Shown here: in pieces, positions 25,170 through 33,322 of the stretch
Numbering within the stretch: the stretch's first letter is position 1
Layout: each line of letters opens with the position of its first letter
Made by a program: the position numbers and the translations under genes
Notes under the pieces: generated by a model
Told to the model about the DNA's origin: nothing
What the model saw: the letters and a program-made list of their open reading frames with translations, nothing else
The model's database searches: none
Origin: Streptomyces globisporus
Lineage (GTDB): Bacteria; Actinomycetota; Actinomycetes; Streptomycetales; Streptomycetaceae
DNA length: 43,612 nucleotides
Assembly (NCBI RefSeq): GCF_003501885.1
Contig: NZ_QWFA01000021.1
Span: 1 to 43,612 of the forward strand
Direction: 5' to 3'

Positions 25170-27764
25170 GTGTCGCCGTCGCTGTCGTCCGTGCTGCTCC
25201 GCCGTCTTCGGACGGTGTACGTCGGGGAGGCCGGGCACCGGCCCGGTGATCCGCCGACCACGACCGGGCTGGTGGCCCTGGAGGCCGAGCTCCTGGATCG
25301 CGGGTTCGCCCTCACTCCGGCTCTGCACGCGGCCCTCGCGTGGCTCGGGCCCGCCGGACTGGCCGACGCGGGGAAGCGGCTGGTGGGGCACATCGACGCC
25401 GAGCTCGGCGCGGACCGTACGCACATGCCGCTCTTCCGCAGCTTCCCGGCCTCGGTGCCGGACGAGACGCTCCAGCTGTACGTGGACCGGGTGTTCACCC
25501 TGCTGCTCCAGTGGCCGCACCAGCCGTGCGTGCTCTGTTCCACGGTCGGCAGCGTGCACCCGGTCGCCCCCTGCGCCCACCTCGTGTGCCGGGAGTGCTG
25601 GGACGGCGCCGACTACTCCGGCTGTCCGATCTGCCACCGCCGCACCGCCGACGACGAACCGTTCCTGAGACCCGCGCCGCCGCACCGGCGGGTGGAGACG
25701 GCGGCCGGGCCGGTGCAGCCGTTGGCCCTCGGCACCGACGCGGCGGCGGACGCGGTCACGGCGCTGGGGCGGCTGCTCGCACGGCGCACCCCGTTGCCTC
25801 CGCAGGACCGGGACGACGTCGTGACGCTGCTGGCCCACACTCCGGCGGGGCTCGGATGGCTGCCGGTGGAGATTCCCGTACGGGAGACGAAGGCGCTGGT
25901 CCTGGGCACGCTGCTGCGGGACCGGCGGACCCGGGACGCCGTTCGGGCGGTCCTGCCCGCCCGGCTGACCACCGCCACCGATGTGCTGCGGCTGCTCGCC
26001 GTGTGGTCGGGCGGCGGGGCGGACCTGCTGGACACGCCCCGGCACCGGTCCCTGCCGCGCGGGCTGCGACGCGAACTCCTCGCCGTACTCGACGGACTGG
26101 ACGCCTCCTCCCTGGTCGAGGACGTCCTGCGGCACCCCGAGCGGTGGAAGCGGGCCGCCGAGACGCTGCACCCGAACGAGCAGCACGCCCGCCACCCCCG
26201 GGCCGCCCTGGCCTTCGCCGTGCTGCGGGCGACGCATGTGTCCACGGTGTCGGAATCGCTCGCGGCGACCCTGGTGCGAACGGCGGCCGAGAACCCGCTC
26301 GCCGTACGGGCGGACGGGGCGCTGTTCAAGGCCAACACCTGGACCGGGCGGGTCGAGCAGGCGTTCGCGGCGCGCGAGAGCGGCACCGTGATCGCCCTCC
26401 TCGCCCAGCGCCCGGGCACCCTGCTGCGCCGGCTCGACCAGGTGCTGCGGCTGGAGGGGAACGGGACGCTGCCGGACGCGCTGGCCGGCGTGCTGGAGCA
26501 CGGGCTCGCCGGTGCGGGGCCGGGTCCGCTGCTGGCCGCGCTGGGGCGGCTGAGGATCCGTGACGTTCCCGGCGGGCGGCGGGTCTTCTTCCCCCGGGGC
26601 CAGGTGACGCACTCGTACACCCTCGACGACACCCGTCCCCCGCTGCCGGCCCCGACCGTGGAGCGGGTCTGTGCGCTGCTGGAGCGCGAGGTGCTGCGGC
26701 GCCTCTCCACCGCGTCCCGCTTCGATCTGGCGGTGCTCGACGAGGGGCTGGCCGCGCTCGCCGTGCCCTCCGCCGAGAGCGCGGCGGCCAAGGCGCTGGT
26801 CGCGGTTCCCCGGGGCAGTACGCAGCCGTTGCCCGGGGGCGAGGTGCTGCGGATGTTCCTGCACTGGATGCAGCCGCCCGCCGAGACCGTCGACCTCGAC
26901 CTGTCGGTGGCCTTCTTCGACGCCGACTGGACGTACCTCGGGCTCTGCGACTACACGAACCTGGTGTACCGGAACCGGGTGGCCGTGCACTCCGGCGACC
27001 TGACCTCCGCGCCCGCGCCGAGGGGCGCCAGCGAGTACGCCGACCTGGACCTGGACGGGCTCACCCGGGCCGGGGTGCGGTTCGCGATGCCGGTGGTGTT
27101 CAGCTACAACAACGTGCCCTTCGAGCTGCTGCCCGACGCGTTCGCCGGGTTCATGGCGCTGCCGTCGGTGGACGGGCGCGTCGCGCACTTCGACCCGCGG
27201 ACCGTCCGCCAGCGTTACGACCTGATCGGCCACTCCCGGGTCCATGTGCCGATGGTGGTGGACGTGGAGCGGCGCACCTTCCTCTGGACCGATCTGCATC
27301 TGCCGCCGTCGGAGGGCTACCACAGCGTGAGCCGGCACATCGACGAGCTGGGCCGGGCGGGCAGGGACCTGTACCAGTACTTCTCTGCGGGACGTACGAC
27401 GCTGTGGGACCTGGCGGTGTGGCACGCGGCGGCCCGGACCGACGAGGTGGCGGTCTCCCGCAGGCGCGGACTGGTGCGCTACCGGCGCGGGGCCGGGGAG
27501 GACACGGCCGCCTTCGCCGGCCGGATACGCACGCTCCGCACCCCGGACGCGGAGGAGCCGCACGGTACGGAGTCCGGCGACGGGGACGGGGTCGCCGCGG
27601 TGGAGCGGGCGGCGGCCGGGAAGCGGGTGCTGCTCGCGGTGGTGAACGGGGACGCGGCCCCGGAGAAGGTGAGCGGCACGGTCTACCGGTTGCTGCCCGG
27701 TCCGGTGGACGGCTGCGGTCTCGACCGGGTGGCCGCGGGCGACCTGGTGGCCGCGCTCGGCTGA
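25170..27764 (+). CDS. MXAN_6230/SCO0854-family RING-domain protein with TerD-like segment
   Basis: An 864-residue soluble protein. Residues 120-158 are a RING-like zinc site: CVLC (120-123), APCAHLVCRECW and CPICHRR, matching the C3HC4 order of E3 ubiquitin ligases. Residues about 170-560 are Leu/Arg-rich helices of no known family. From about 573 to 710 the pattern resembles a TerD calcium-binding beta-sandwich (VDLDLSVAFFDADW, AVHSGDLT, SEYADLDLDGL, VVFSYNN). I recognise the protein family; the TerD resemblance is by eye. The GTG is 11 bp after ggggg; a TTG at 25164 is an alternative. Monocistronic and divergent from the hydroxylase. Confidence 0.8.
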   Translation: MSPSLSSVLLRRLRTVYVGEAGHRPGDPPTTTGLVALEAELLDRGFALTPALHAALAWLGPAGLADAGKRLVGHIDAELGADRTHMPLFRSFPASVPDETLQLYVDRVFTLLLQWPHQPCVLCSTVGSVHPVAPCAHLVCRECWDGADYSGCPICHRRTADDEPFLRPAPPHRRVETAAGPVQPLALGTDAAADAVTALGRLLARRTPLPPQDRDDVVTLLAHTPAGLGWLPVEIPVRETKALVLGTLLRDRRTRDAVRAVLPARLTTATDVLRLLAVWSGGGADLLDTPRHRSLPRGLRRELLAVLDGLDASSLVEDVLRHPERWKRAAETLHPNEQHARHPRAALAFAVLRATHVSTVSESLAATLVRTAAENPLAVRADGALFKANTWTGRVEQAFAARESGTVIALLAQRPGTLLRRLDQVLRLEGNGTLPDALAGVLEHGLAGAGPGPLLAALGRLRIRDVPGGRRVFFPRGQVTHSYTLDDTRPPLPAPTVERVCALLEREVLRRLSTASRFDLAVLDEGLAALAVPSAESAAAKALVAVPRGSTQPLPGGEVLRMFLHWMQPPAETVDLDLSVAFFDADWTYLGLCDYTNLVYRNRVAVHSGDLTSAPAPRGASEYADLDLDGLTRAGVRFAMPVVFSYNNVPFELLPDAFAGFMALPSVDGRVAHFDPRTVRQRYDLIGHSRVHVPMVVDVERRTFLWTDLHLPPSEGYHSVSRHIDELGRAGRDLYQYFSAGRTTLWDLAVWHAAARTDEVAVSRRRGLVRYRRGAGEDTAAFAGRIRTLRTPDAEEPHGTESGDGDGVAAVERAAAGKRVLLAVVNGDAAPEKVSGTVYRLLPGPVDGCGLDRVAAGDLVAALG

Positions 27765-27875
27765 CCCGAAGGCGGCGGGCGGGAAACGGAGTTGTGAGTT
27801 CCGCGATGCCACTCCGGACCCGGCCCACCCGGCCGAATAGGGCACTGTCAGTCGCGGCCCGTATTGTCTGTGACC

Positions 27876-28901
27876 ATGCTCGACGACCGCCAGACAGCCG
27901 CACCGTGGCCGACCGCCTACCCCCAGGGGTACGCGGTCGTCGACGTGGAGACCACCGGCCTCGCCCGCGACGACCGGATAATCTCCGCCGCCGTCTACCG
28001 GCTGGACGCCCTGGGCAACGTCGAGGACCACTGGTACACGCTGGTCAATCCGGAGCGCGACCCCGGGCCCGTCTGGATCCATGGGCTGACGAGCGATGTG
28101 CTCGAAGGGGCTCCGCTCTTTCCCGAGGTGGCCGAGGAGTTGTCCGCGCGGCTCGCGGACCGGGTGCTCGTGGCGCACAACGCGGCGTTCGACTGGTCGA
28201 TGATCGCCCGGGAGTACGCACGGGCCTCCGTGGTCGCGCCGGTCGAGCACCGGCTGTGCACGATCGCGCTGGCCAAGGAGTTGCGGCTGCCGCTGCCCAA
28301 CCACAAGCTCGCCTCCCTCGCCGCGCACTTCGGGGTCGTCCAGCAGCAGGCCCACCACGCCCTGGACGACGCCCGGGTGCTGGCCGAGGCGTTCCGGCCG
28401 AGTCTGCACGCTGCGGCCCGGGGCGGGGTGCGGCTGCCGTTGCTGGAGTGCCGGCCGCTGACCGAGTGGTCCGACTCCCCCGTCACCCCGCGCGTCGGAT
28501 ATCAGGCCTCGCGGCAGCCGAACAGCTGGCGGCCCTCGCGCAAGCGGCCGGCCTGCCCGTATCCCAATCCGGGGCGGTACGAGAAGGAGAAGCCGCTCCA
28601 GCAGGGGATGCGGGTGGCGTTCTCCGGGGACACCTCGGTCGACCGGGAGTTGCTGGAGGACCGGGCGATCGAGGCCGGGCTCCATGTGGCGACCAGCGTG
28701 TCGCGGCTGACGAGTCTGCTGGTGACCAACGATCCGGACGCGGCCACCTCCAAGACGCAGAAGGCCAAGTCCTTCGGCACGCCGATCCTGGAGGAGAGCG
28801 CCTTCACCCATCTGCTGCGCGATGTGGCCCCCGCCGACGGGGCCGTCCTGCCGCAGCAGGCGTCCCCGCCGCCACCGGAAGCGACCCCGTCATCGGAGTG
28901 A
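27876..28901 (+). CDS. DEDDh 3'-5' exonuclease with C-terminal BRCT domain
   Basis: A 341-residue protein. Residues about 18-175 form an epsilon-type exonuclease: Asp23 and Glu25 in VVDVETTGL, VAHNAAFDWSMI, and HHALDDARVLAEAF with the catalytic His and Asp. Residues about 243-322 form a BRCT domain (GMRVAFSGDTSVDRELLEDRAIEAGL, TSLLVTNDPDAATSKTQKAKSFGTPILEESAF), the phosphopeptide or DNA-end binding module of ligase A. It probably trims DNA in repair rather than proofreading in Pol III. The ATG at 27876 follows a -10-like tattgt (27862-27867) with no ribosome-binding site, so a leaderless message is likely. Confidence 0.88.
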   Translation: MLDDRQTAAPWPTAYPQGYAVVDVETTGLARDDRIISAAVYRLDALGNVEDHWYTLVNPERDPGPVWIHGLTSDVLEGAPLFPEVAEELSARLADRVLVAHNAAFDWSMIAREYARASVVAPVEHRLCTIALAKELRLPLPNHKLASLAAHFGVVQQQAHHALDDARVLAEAFRPSLHAAARGGVRLPLLECRPLTEWSDSPVTPRVGYQASRQPNSWRPSRKRPACPYPNPGRYEKEKPLQQGMRVAFSGDTSVDRELLEDRAIEAGLHVATSVSRLTSLLVTNDPDAATSKTQKAKSFGTPILEESAFTHLLRDVAPADGAVLPQQASPPPPEATPSSE

Positions 28902-28964
28902 ACCGGGCACGACTCGCCCCGCAGCCGCTCGCCCGGGAACGCCCGGCGTCCCACCCTGTGGCGC

Positions 28965-29198
28965 ATGGCACGTTGTGAGGTTTGCGGAAACGACTACGGC
29001 ATGTCCTTCGAGGTGCACGCACAAGGTGCGGTGCACGTCTTCGACTGCTTCTCCTGCGCCATCCACCGCATGGCGCCGATCTGCGAGCACTGCCGGGTCC
29101 AGGTGATCGGGCAGGGCGTCGAGGCCGACGGGCACTGGTACTGCGGCGCCCACTGCGCCCGCGCGGAAGGGAAGGCGGGCATCGTGGACAAAGTATGA
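28965..29198 (+). CDS. Small LIM-like double zinc-finger protein, function unknown
   Basis: A 77-residue protein made almost entirely of two zinc modules. Module 1 uses Cys4-x2-Cys7 and His24-x3-Cys28-x2-Cys31; module 2 uses Cys40-x2-Cys43 and Cys60-x2-His63 (or Cys64), with HWYCGAHC like the end of a LIM finger. It is 63 bp after the exonuclease on the same strand and may share its transcript. I do not know the function; RNA, DNA or protein binding are all possible. Confidence 0.7.
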   Translation: MARCEVCGNDYGMSFEVHAQGAVHVFDCFSCAIHRMAPICEHCRVQVIGQGVEADGHWYCGAHCARAEGKAGIVDKV

Positions 29199-29211
29199 CG
29201 GATCACCTCAT

Positions 29212-29229
29212 TGCCGGGCTTGCCCGGCA
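29212..29229. terminator. Small hairpin after the LIM-like gene
   Basis: tgccgggc (29212-29219) pairs perfectly with gcccggca (29222-29229) around a two-base loop, 13 bp after the stop codon. A likely weak terminator. Confidence 0.5.
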
Positions 29230-29245
29230 GCACCCCTGAGTGCCG

Positions 29246-29279
29246 CACCCCATGACCCCGGTTGTACGGTCATGGGGTG
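29246..29279 (+). promoter_or_regulatory. Inverted repeat covering the SURF1 start codon
   Basis: A 12-bp perfect inverted repeat (29246-29257 with 29268-29279) has a 10-base spacer ccggttgtac and ends exactly on the GTG start codon (29277-29279). tacggt at 29265-29270, 6 bp before the GTG, is a possible -10 for a leaderless message, which would place the repeat over the promoter as an operator rather than in the RNA. Confidence 0.5.
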
Positions 29280-30080
29280 TACCGCTTCCTGTTGACCCGG
29301 CAGTGGGTGATCCTCACCCTGCTCGGCCTCGCGCTGATCCCGACGATGATCGAGCTGGGTTTCTGGCAGTTCCACAAGCACGAGCACCGGGTCGAGCAGA
29401 ACAAGCTGATCTCGCGGAACCTCGACGCGCAGCCGGTCCCCGTCACCGAACTCACCGCCGCCGGGCACACCGTCCCCCGCTCGGACTACTGGCGGACGGT
29501 CACCGCGACGGGCACGTTCGACACCGAGCACGAGGTGGTCGTCCGCCGCCGGACCTCGGACGACGACCGCATCGGCGTCCACGTCCTGACCCCGCTGGAC
29601 CTCAAGGACGGCGGCACGGTGCTGGTCAACCGGGGCTGGGTCCCGGCCGCGCCGAACCAGACCGCCTTCCCCGACGTGCCGCCCGCACCCCGGGGCGAGG
29701 TGACCGTCACCGGCCGTCTGAAGGCGGACGAGACGACCGGCAGCAGCGGCATCAAGGACCTCGCGGGGCTGCCGGACCGGCAGGTGATGCTGATCAACAG
29801 CGAGCAGCAGTCCCAACTGCTGTCCCGGAAGGTCCTCGGCGGATACATCGAGCAGACCGAGCCCGTGCCGTCGGGTGATCTGCCCGAGCAGATCGCCCGC
29901 CCCGACGACGGATCGATCGGCCCGCACATGGCCTACGCCGTCCAGTGGTGGCTGTTCGTCGCTGCCGTCCCGGTCGGCTGGATCATTCTCGTACGCCGGG
30001 AGAGGCGCGACCGCGAGGAGGCCGCGGCCGGGAACGCGACGGCCGACGCCCCCGAGCAGCCCGAACCGGCGAGCGCCTGA
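29277..30080 (+). CDS. SURF1-family protein
   Basis: A 267-residue membrane protein with the SURF1 layout: an N-terminal helix (about 8-26, WVILTLLGLALIPTMIELGFW), a large periplasm-facing loop (residues 27-215) with RNLDAQPV, VNRGWVP and QTEPVPSGDLPEQ, and a C-terminal helix (about 218-238, AYAVQWWLFVAAVPVGWIILV). The polar tail is Glu/Ala-rich. SURF1 helps assemble cytochrome c oxidase, including heme a insertion. No cytochrome oxidase gene is adjacent. The GTG at 29277 is chosen over the TTG at 29262 for family length. Confidence 0.88.
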   Translation: MYRFLLTRQWVILTLLGLALIPTMIELGFWQFHKHEHRVEQNKLISRNLDAQPVPVTELTAAGHTVPRSDYWRTVTATGTFDTEHEVVVRRRTSDDDRIGVHVLTPLDLKDGGTVLVNRGWVPAAPNQTAFPDVPPAPRGEVTVTGRLKADETTGSSGIKDLAGLPDRQVMLINSEQQSQLLSRKVLGGYIEQTEPVPSGDLPEQIARPDDGSIGPHMAYAVQWWLFVAAVPVGWIILVRRERRDREEAAAGNATADAPEQPEPASA

Positions 30081-30148
30081 GACGCGGTCCACATCCTTCG
30101 GGCCATAACGGCTGGTTGACAACGGCCCGGTTCGGGAAAACGCCAGGC

Positions 30149-31942
30149 GTGACCCCACGCATCGAGGACTACGCCCTGATCGGCGATCTCCAGACCGCCG
30201 CGCTCGTCGGCAGGAACGGTTCCGTCGACTGGCTCTGCCTGCCCCGCTTCGATTCCGGCGCCTGCTTCGCCGCCCTGCTGGGCACCGAGGAGAACGGCCA
30301 CTGGCGCGTCGCGCCCAAGGGAGCGGGCCCCTCGGACACCTGCACCCGGCGCGCCTATGTGAAGGACTCCCTGGTCCTGGAGACGTACTGGGAGACGCGG
30401 ACCGGCACGGTGAAGGTCATCGACTTCATGCCGCAGCGCGACAAGGCCCCGGACCTGATGCGGATCGTCGAGGGCGTCAGCGGCACCGTCGACATGAGTT
30501 CGGTGCTGCGGCTGCGCTTCGACTTCGGGTCCGTGGTGCCCTGGGTGCGCGAGTCCCACGGCCACCGGGTCGCCGTCGCGGGGCCCGACTCCGTGTGGCT
30601 GCGCAGCGAGCCGCCGGTCAAGACGTGGGGCCAGCAGTTCAGCACCTGCTCCTCGTTCACCGTCGCCGAGGGCGAGAGCGTGGCGTTCGTGCTGACCTGG
30701 CACCCCTCGCACTCGCCGCGCCCGAAGCTGATCGACCCGCACAAGGCGCTCAGGCACACGCTGCACGACTGGGCGAAATGGACCGCGCGGTGCACGTACG
30801 AGGGGCCGTACCGCGACGCGGTGCTGCGTTCGCTGATCACCCTGAAGGCACTGACGTACGCCCCGACCGGCGGCATCGTGGCGGCCCCCACCACCTCGTT
30901 GCCGGAGGAGATCGGCGGCGTACGGAACTGGGACTACCGCTTCTGCTGGCTGCGGGACGCCACGCTGACCCTCGGGGCGATGGTCTCGGCCGGCTATCTG
31001 GCGGAGGCGGAGGCCTGGCGGGACTGGCTGCTGCGGGCCGTCGCCGGGGACCCGGCCGACCTCCAGATCATGTACGGGCTGGCGGGCGAGCGCCGGCTCC
31101 CCGAGGTGGAGCTGCCCTGGCTGGCCGGGTACGACCACTCCCGTCCGGTGCGGACCGGTAACGCGGCCGTGCGTCAGCGTCAGCTCGATGTGTACGGCGA
31201 GGTCATCGACGCGCTCCGCCTGGCCCGCGTCGCCGGACTCGACGACAAGCCGCACGCCTGGAACCTCCAGCTCAGTTTGCTCGGCTTCCTGGAGTCGACC
31301 TGGCGCGAGCCGGACGAGGGGCTGTGGGAGATCCGGGGCGCGCGGCGGCACTTCGTGCACTCCAAGGTGATGGCCTGGGTCGCCGCCGACCGGGCGGTGC
31401 GCTCGCTGGAGGAGAACCCGGAGCTGCCCGGCGACGCCGACCGGTGGCGGGCGATGCGGGACGCCGTGCACGCCGAGGTCTGCGAGAAGGGGTACGACCC
31501 CGAGCGAAACACCTTCACCCAGTCCTACGGGTCACGGGAGCTGGACGCCGCGACGCTGCTCATCGTGCGGACCGGGTTCCTGCCGCCGGACGACCCTCGG
31601 GTGATCGGCACGGTCGACGCGGTCCGCGACGAGCTGGGCAGCGACGGGCTGGTCCGCCGCTACAGCACCGAGGGCGCCTCCGTGGACGGACTGCCCGGCG
31701 ACGAGGGGGCCTTCCTCGCCTGCTCGTTCTGGCTGGTGGACGCGTTGCAGCGGATCGGCAGGCCGGACGAGGCGCGGGAGCTGTTCGAGCATCTGCTGGA
31801 GCTGCGCAACGACATGGGGCTGCTGGCGGAGGAGTACGACGTGGCGGCGGGGCGGCAGCTCGGCAACTTCCCGCAGGCCTTCAGCCATATCGGACTGGTG
31901 AACTCCGCTGTCGACCTGGCCGGGGACGACCCGGCAGGATAG
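30149..31942 (+). CDS. Glycoside hydrolase family 15 protein (glucoamylase/trehalase-like)
   Basis: A 597-residue cytoplasmic enzyme with the bacterial GH15 two-domain form. Residues about 5-245 are an N-terminal beta-sandwich (IEDYALIGDLQTAALVGRNGSVDWLCLPRFDSGACF). The rest is the (alpha/alpha)6 barrel, with the key GGVRNWDYRFCWLRDATLTLGAM motif and a catalytic-type Glu region ending LLAEEYDV near the end. Related actinobacterial proteins act on trehalose or maltose-type alpha-glucosides. ttgaca at 30116-30121 is a possible -35 but no fitting -10 is visible. It is 4 bp upstream of an SDR gene. Confidence 0.88.
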   Translation: MTPRIEDYALIGDLQTAALVGRNGSVDWLCLPRFDSGACFAALLGTEENGHWRVAPKGAGPSDTCTRRAYVKDSLVLETYWETRTGTVKVIDFMPQRDKAPDLMRIVEGVSGTVDMSSVLRLRFDFGSVVPWVRESHGHRVAVAGPDSVWLRSEPPVKTWGQQFSTCSSFTVAEGESVAFVLTWHPSHSPRPKLIDPHKALRHTLHDWAKWTARCTYEGPYRDAVLRSLITLKALTYAPTGGIVAAPTTSLPEEIGGVRNWDYRFCWLRDATLTLGAMVSAGYLAEAEAWRDWLLRAVAGDPADLQIMYGLAGERRLPEVELPWLAGYDHSRPVRTGNAAVRQRQLDVYGEVIDALRLARVAGLDDKPHAWNLQLSLLGFLESTWREPDEGLWEIRGARRHFVHSKVMAWVAADRAVRSLEENPELPGDADRWRAMRDAVHAEVCEKGYDPERNTFTQSYGSRELDAATLLIVRTGFLPPDDPRVIGTVDAVRDELGSDGLVRRYSTEGASVDGLPGDEGAFLACSFWLVDALQRIGRPDEARELFEHLLELRNDMGLLAEEYDVAAGRQLGNFPQAFSHIGLVNSAVDLAGDDPAG

Positions 31943-31946
31943 GGCC

Positions 31947-32702
31947 ATGGATCTTGGATTGAAGGACCGCGTCTACATCGTCACCGGAGCGACCCGGGGC
32001 CTCGGCAACGCCACGGCCCGGGCGCTGGCCGCCGACGGAGCGAAGGTGATCATCACCGGCCGGGACGAGAAGTCCGTCGAGGAGGCCGCCGCCGAGCTGG
32101 GCGGGGACGTGCTGGGGCTCGCCGCCGACAACGCCGACCCGAGCGCCGCCCAGCGCCTGGTGGACACGGCGAGGGAACGTTTCGGGCGGCTCGACGGCAT
32201 CCTCGTCAGCGTCGGCGGACCCGCCCCCGGCTTCCTCGCGGACAACACGGACGACCAGTGGCAGACGGCGTTCGAGACGGTGTTCCTGGGGGCGGTACGG
32301 CTGGCCCGGACGGCGGCGGCCGCGCTCGGCGAGGGCGGTGTGATCGGCTTCGTGCTCTCCGGGTCGGTCCATGAGCCGATCGCGGGGCTGACCATCTCGA
32401 ACGGGCTGCGTCCCGGTCTCGCCGGATTCGCCAAATCGCTCGCCGACGAGCTGGGCCCGCGCGGCATCCGGGTGGTGGGCGTGCTGCCCGCCCGGATCGA
32501 CACCGACCGGGTCCGTGAGCTGGACGCGCTGTCCGGCGACGCGGAGGCCGCCCGCACCGCGAACGAGGCGCGGATCCCGCTGCGGCGCTACGGGACGCCG
32601 GAGGAGTTCGGGAAGACCGCGGCCTTCCTGCTCTCCCCCGCCGCCTCGTATCTCACGGGCATCATGGTCCCGGTCGACGGCGGGTTCCGGCACGGCTTCT
32701 GA
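31947..32702 (+). CDS. Atypical SDR-family protein lacking the catalytic tyrosine
   Basis: A 251-residue SDR with a normal cofactor start (VYIVTGATRGLGNATA) and C-terminus (LTGIMVPVDGG). The catalytic pair is absent: where classical SDRs have YxASK the sequence has SNGLR (residues 151-155), so Tyr is Ser and Lys is Arg. NAG is replaced by SVGGPAPG. This matches an atypical FabG-like group known to lack the tetrad, so it may bind NAD(P) without reducing 3-oxoacyl substrates or use another chemistry. Four bases separate it from the GH15 stop, so the two are co-transcribed. Confidence 0.85.
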   Translation: MDLGLKDRVYIVTGATRGLGNATARALAADGAKVIITGRDEKSVEEAAAELGGDVLGLAADNADPSAAQRLVDTARERFGRLDGILVSVGGPAPGFLADNTDDQWQTAFETVFLGAVRLARTAAAALGEGGVIGFVLSGSVHEPIAGLTISNGLRPGLAGFAKSLADELGPRGIRVVGVLPARIDTDRVRELDALSGDAEAARTANEARIPLRRYGTPEEFGKTAAFLLSPAASYLTGIMVPVDGGFRHGF

Positions 32703-32734
32703 GCCCCGCCGCCCGCCCGTACGCCCATGGGCCG

Positions 32735-33322
32735 TCAGGACACCCGTTCCGCACGGTGCTTGACGGCCTTGAGGCGCACCTCGGCGGGGAGCTCGTCCAG
32801 TCCGGCCGAATCGCGTGCGTGCGCCAGCGCCCCGTCGGCGAGGGCCTTCAGCGTCCCGAGCGGCGCGGCGTGCGGCTCCATCAGCAGCCGGAGCCGGGAC
32901 CGGGGCGCGGTACGGCGGCCGGTCAGCATCGCCTGGGCGCGGGCCACTCCGTCCAGTTCGCCCGCCTCCGCGGCGAGCACACCTTCCAGGGCCCGGCCCC
33001 GCAGCTGGGCCCCTTCGCCGTCGCCGCTGTCCACCAGGACCTCGGTGAGCCGGCCGCGGCGGAACTGGGCGAAGAACCACCACAGGGCGAGGACCACGAG
33101 GACGGCGAGGACGGCGATCACGGTCGGCCACCACCAGCCCTCGTCGCGCCAGCGGTGCCGGTCGGCCACGCTGAGCAGGACATCGCTCTTGCCGTCCCAG
33201 GGTGACCAGGACGGTACGGACGCGCCGAGGCCGATGGCGAGCACGGCTCCGCCGACGGCGACGAGCACCAGCCCGGCCAGGGCCAGCAGGACCCGGTTGA
33301 CGGTGGAGCGCATGCGGCTCAT
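32735..33322 (-). CDS. amaP: Alkaline shock response membrane anchor protein AmaP
   Basis: A 195-residue membrane protein. Two hydrophobic helices (about residues 9-32 and 66-84) flank an extracytoplasmic stretch with WSPWDGKSD and RWRDEGWWW. The C-terminal 110 residues are cytoplasmic and resemble an Asp23-like domain. In Staphylococcus AmaP anchors Asp23 to the membrane; here it is the last gene of the operon and overlaps the DUF6286 gene by 4 bp. Function in Streptomyces is inferred from this context. Confidence 0.85.
   Translation of the reverse strand: MSRMRSTVNRVLLALAGLVLVAVGGAVLAIGLGASVPSWSPWDGKSDVLLSVADRHRWRDEGWWWPTVIAVLAVLVVLALWWFFAQFRRGRLTEVLVDSGDGEGAQLRGRALEGVLAAEAGELDGVARAQAMLTGRRTAPRSRLRLLMEPHAAPLGTLKALADGALAHARDSAGLDELPAEVRLKAVKHRAERVS

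Noticed and set aside
25143..28811. A 1222-codon open frame on the minus strand
   Set aside because: It lies opposite the RING protein and exonuclease genes, is rich in Arg/Gly/His/Gln with no domain, and has no ribosome-binding site. High-GC antisense frames are commonly open in Streptomyces.
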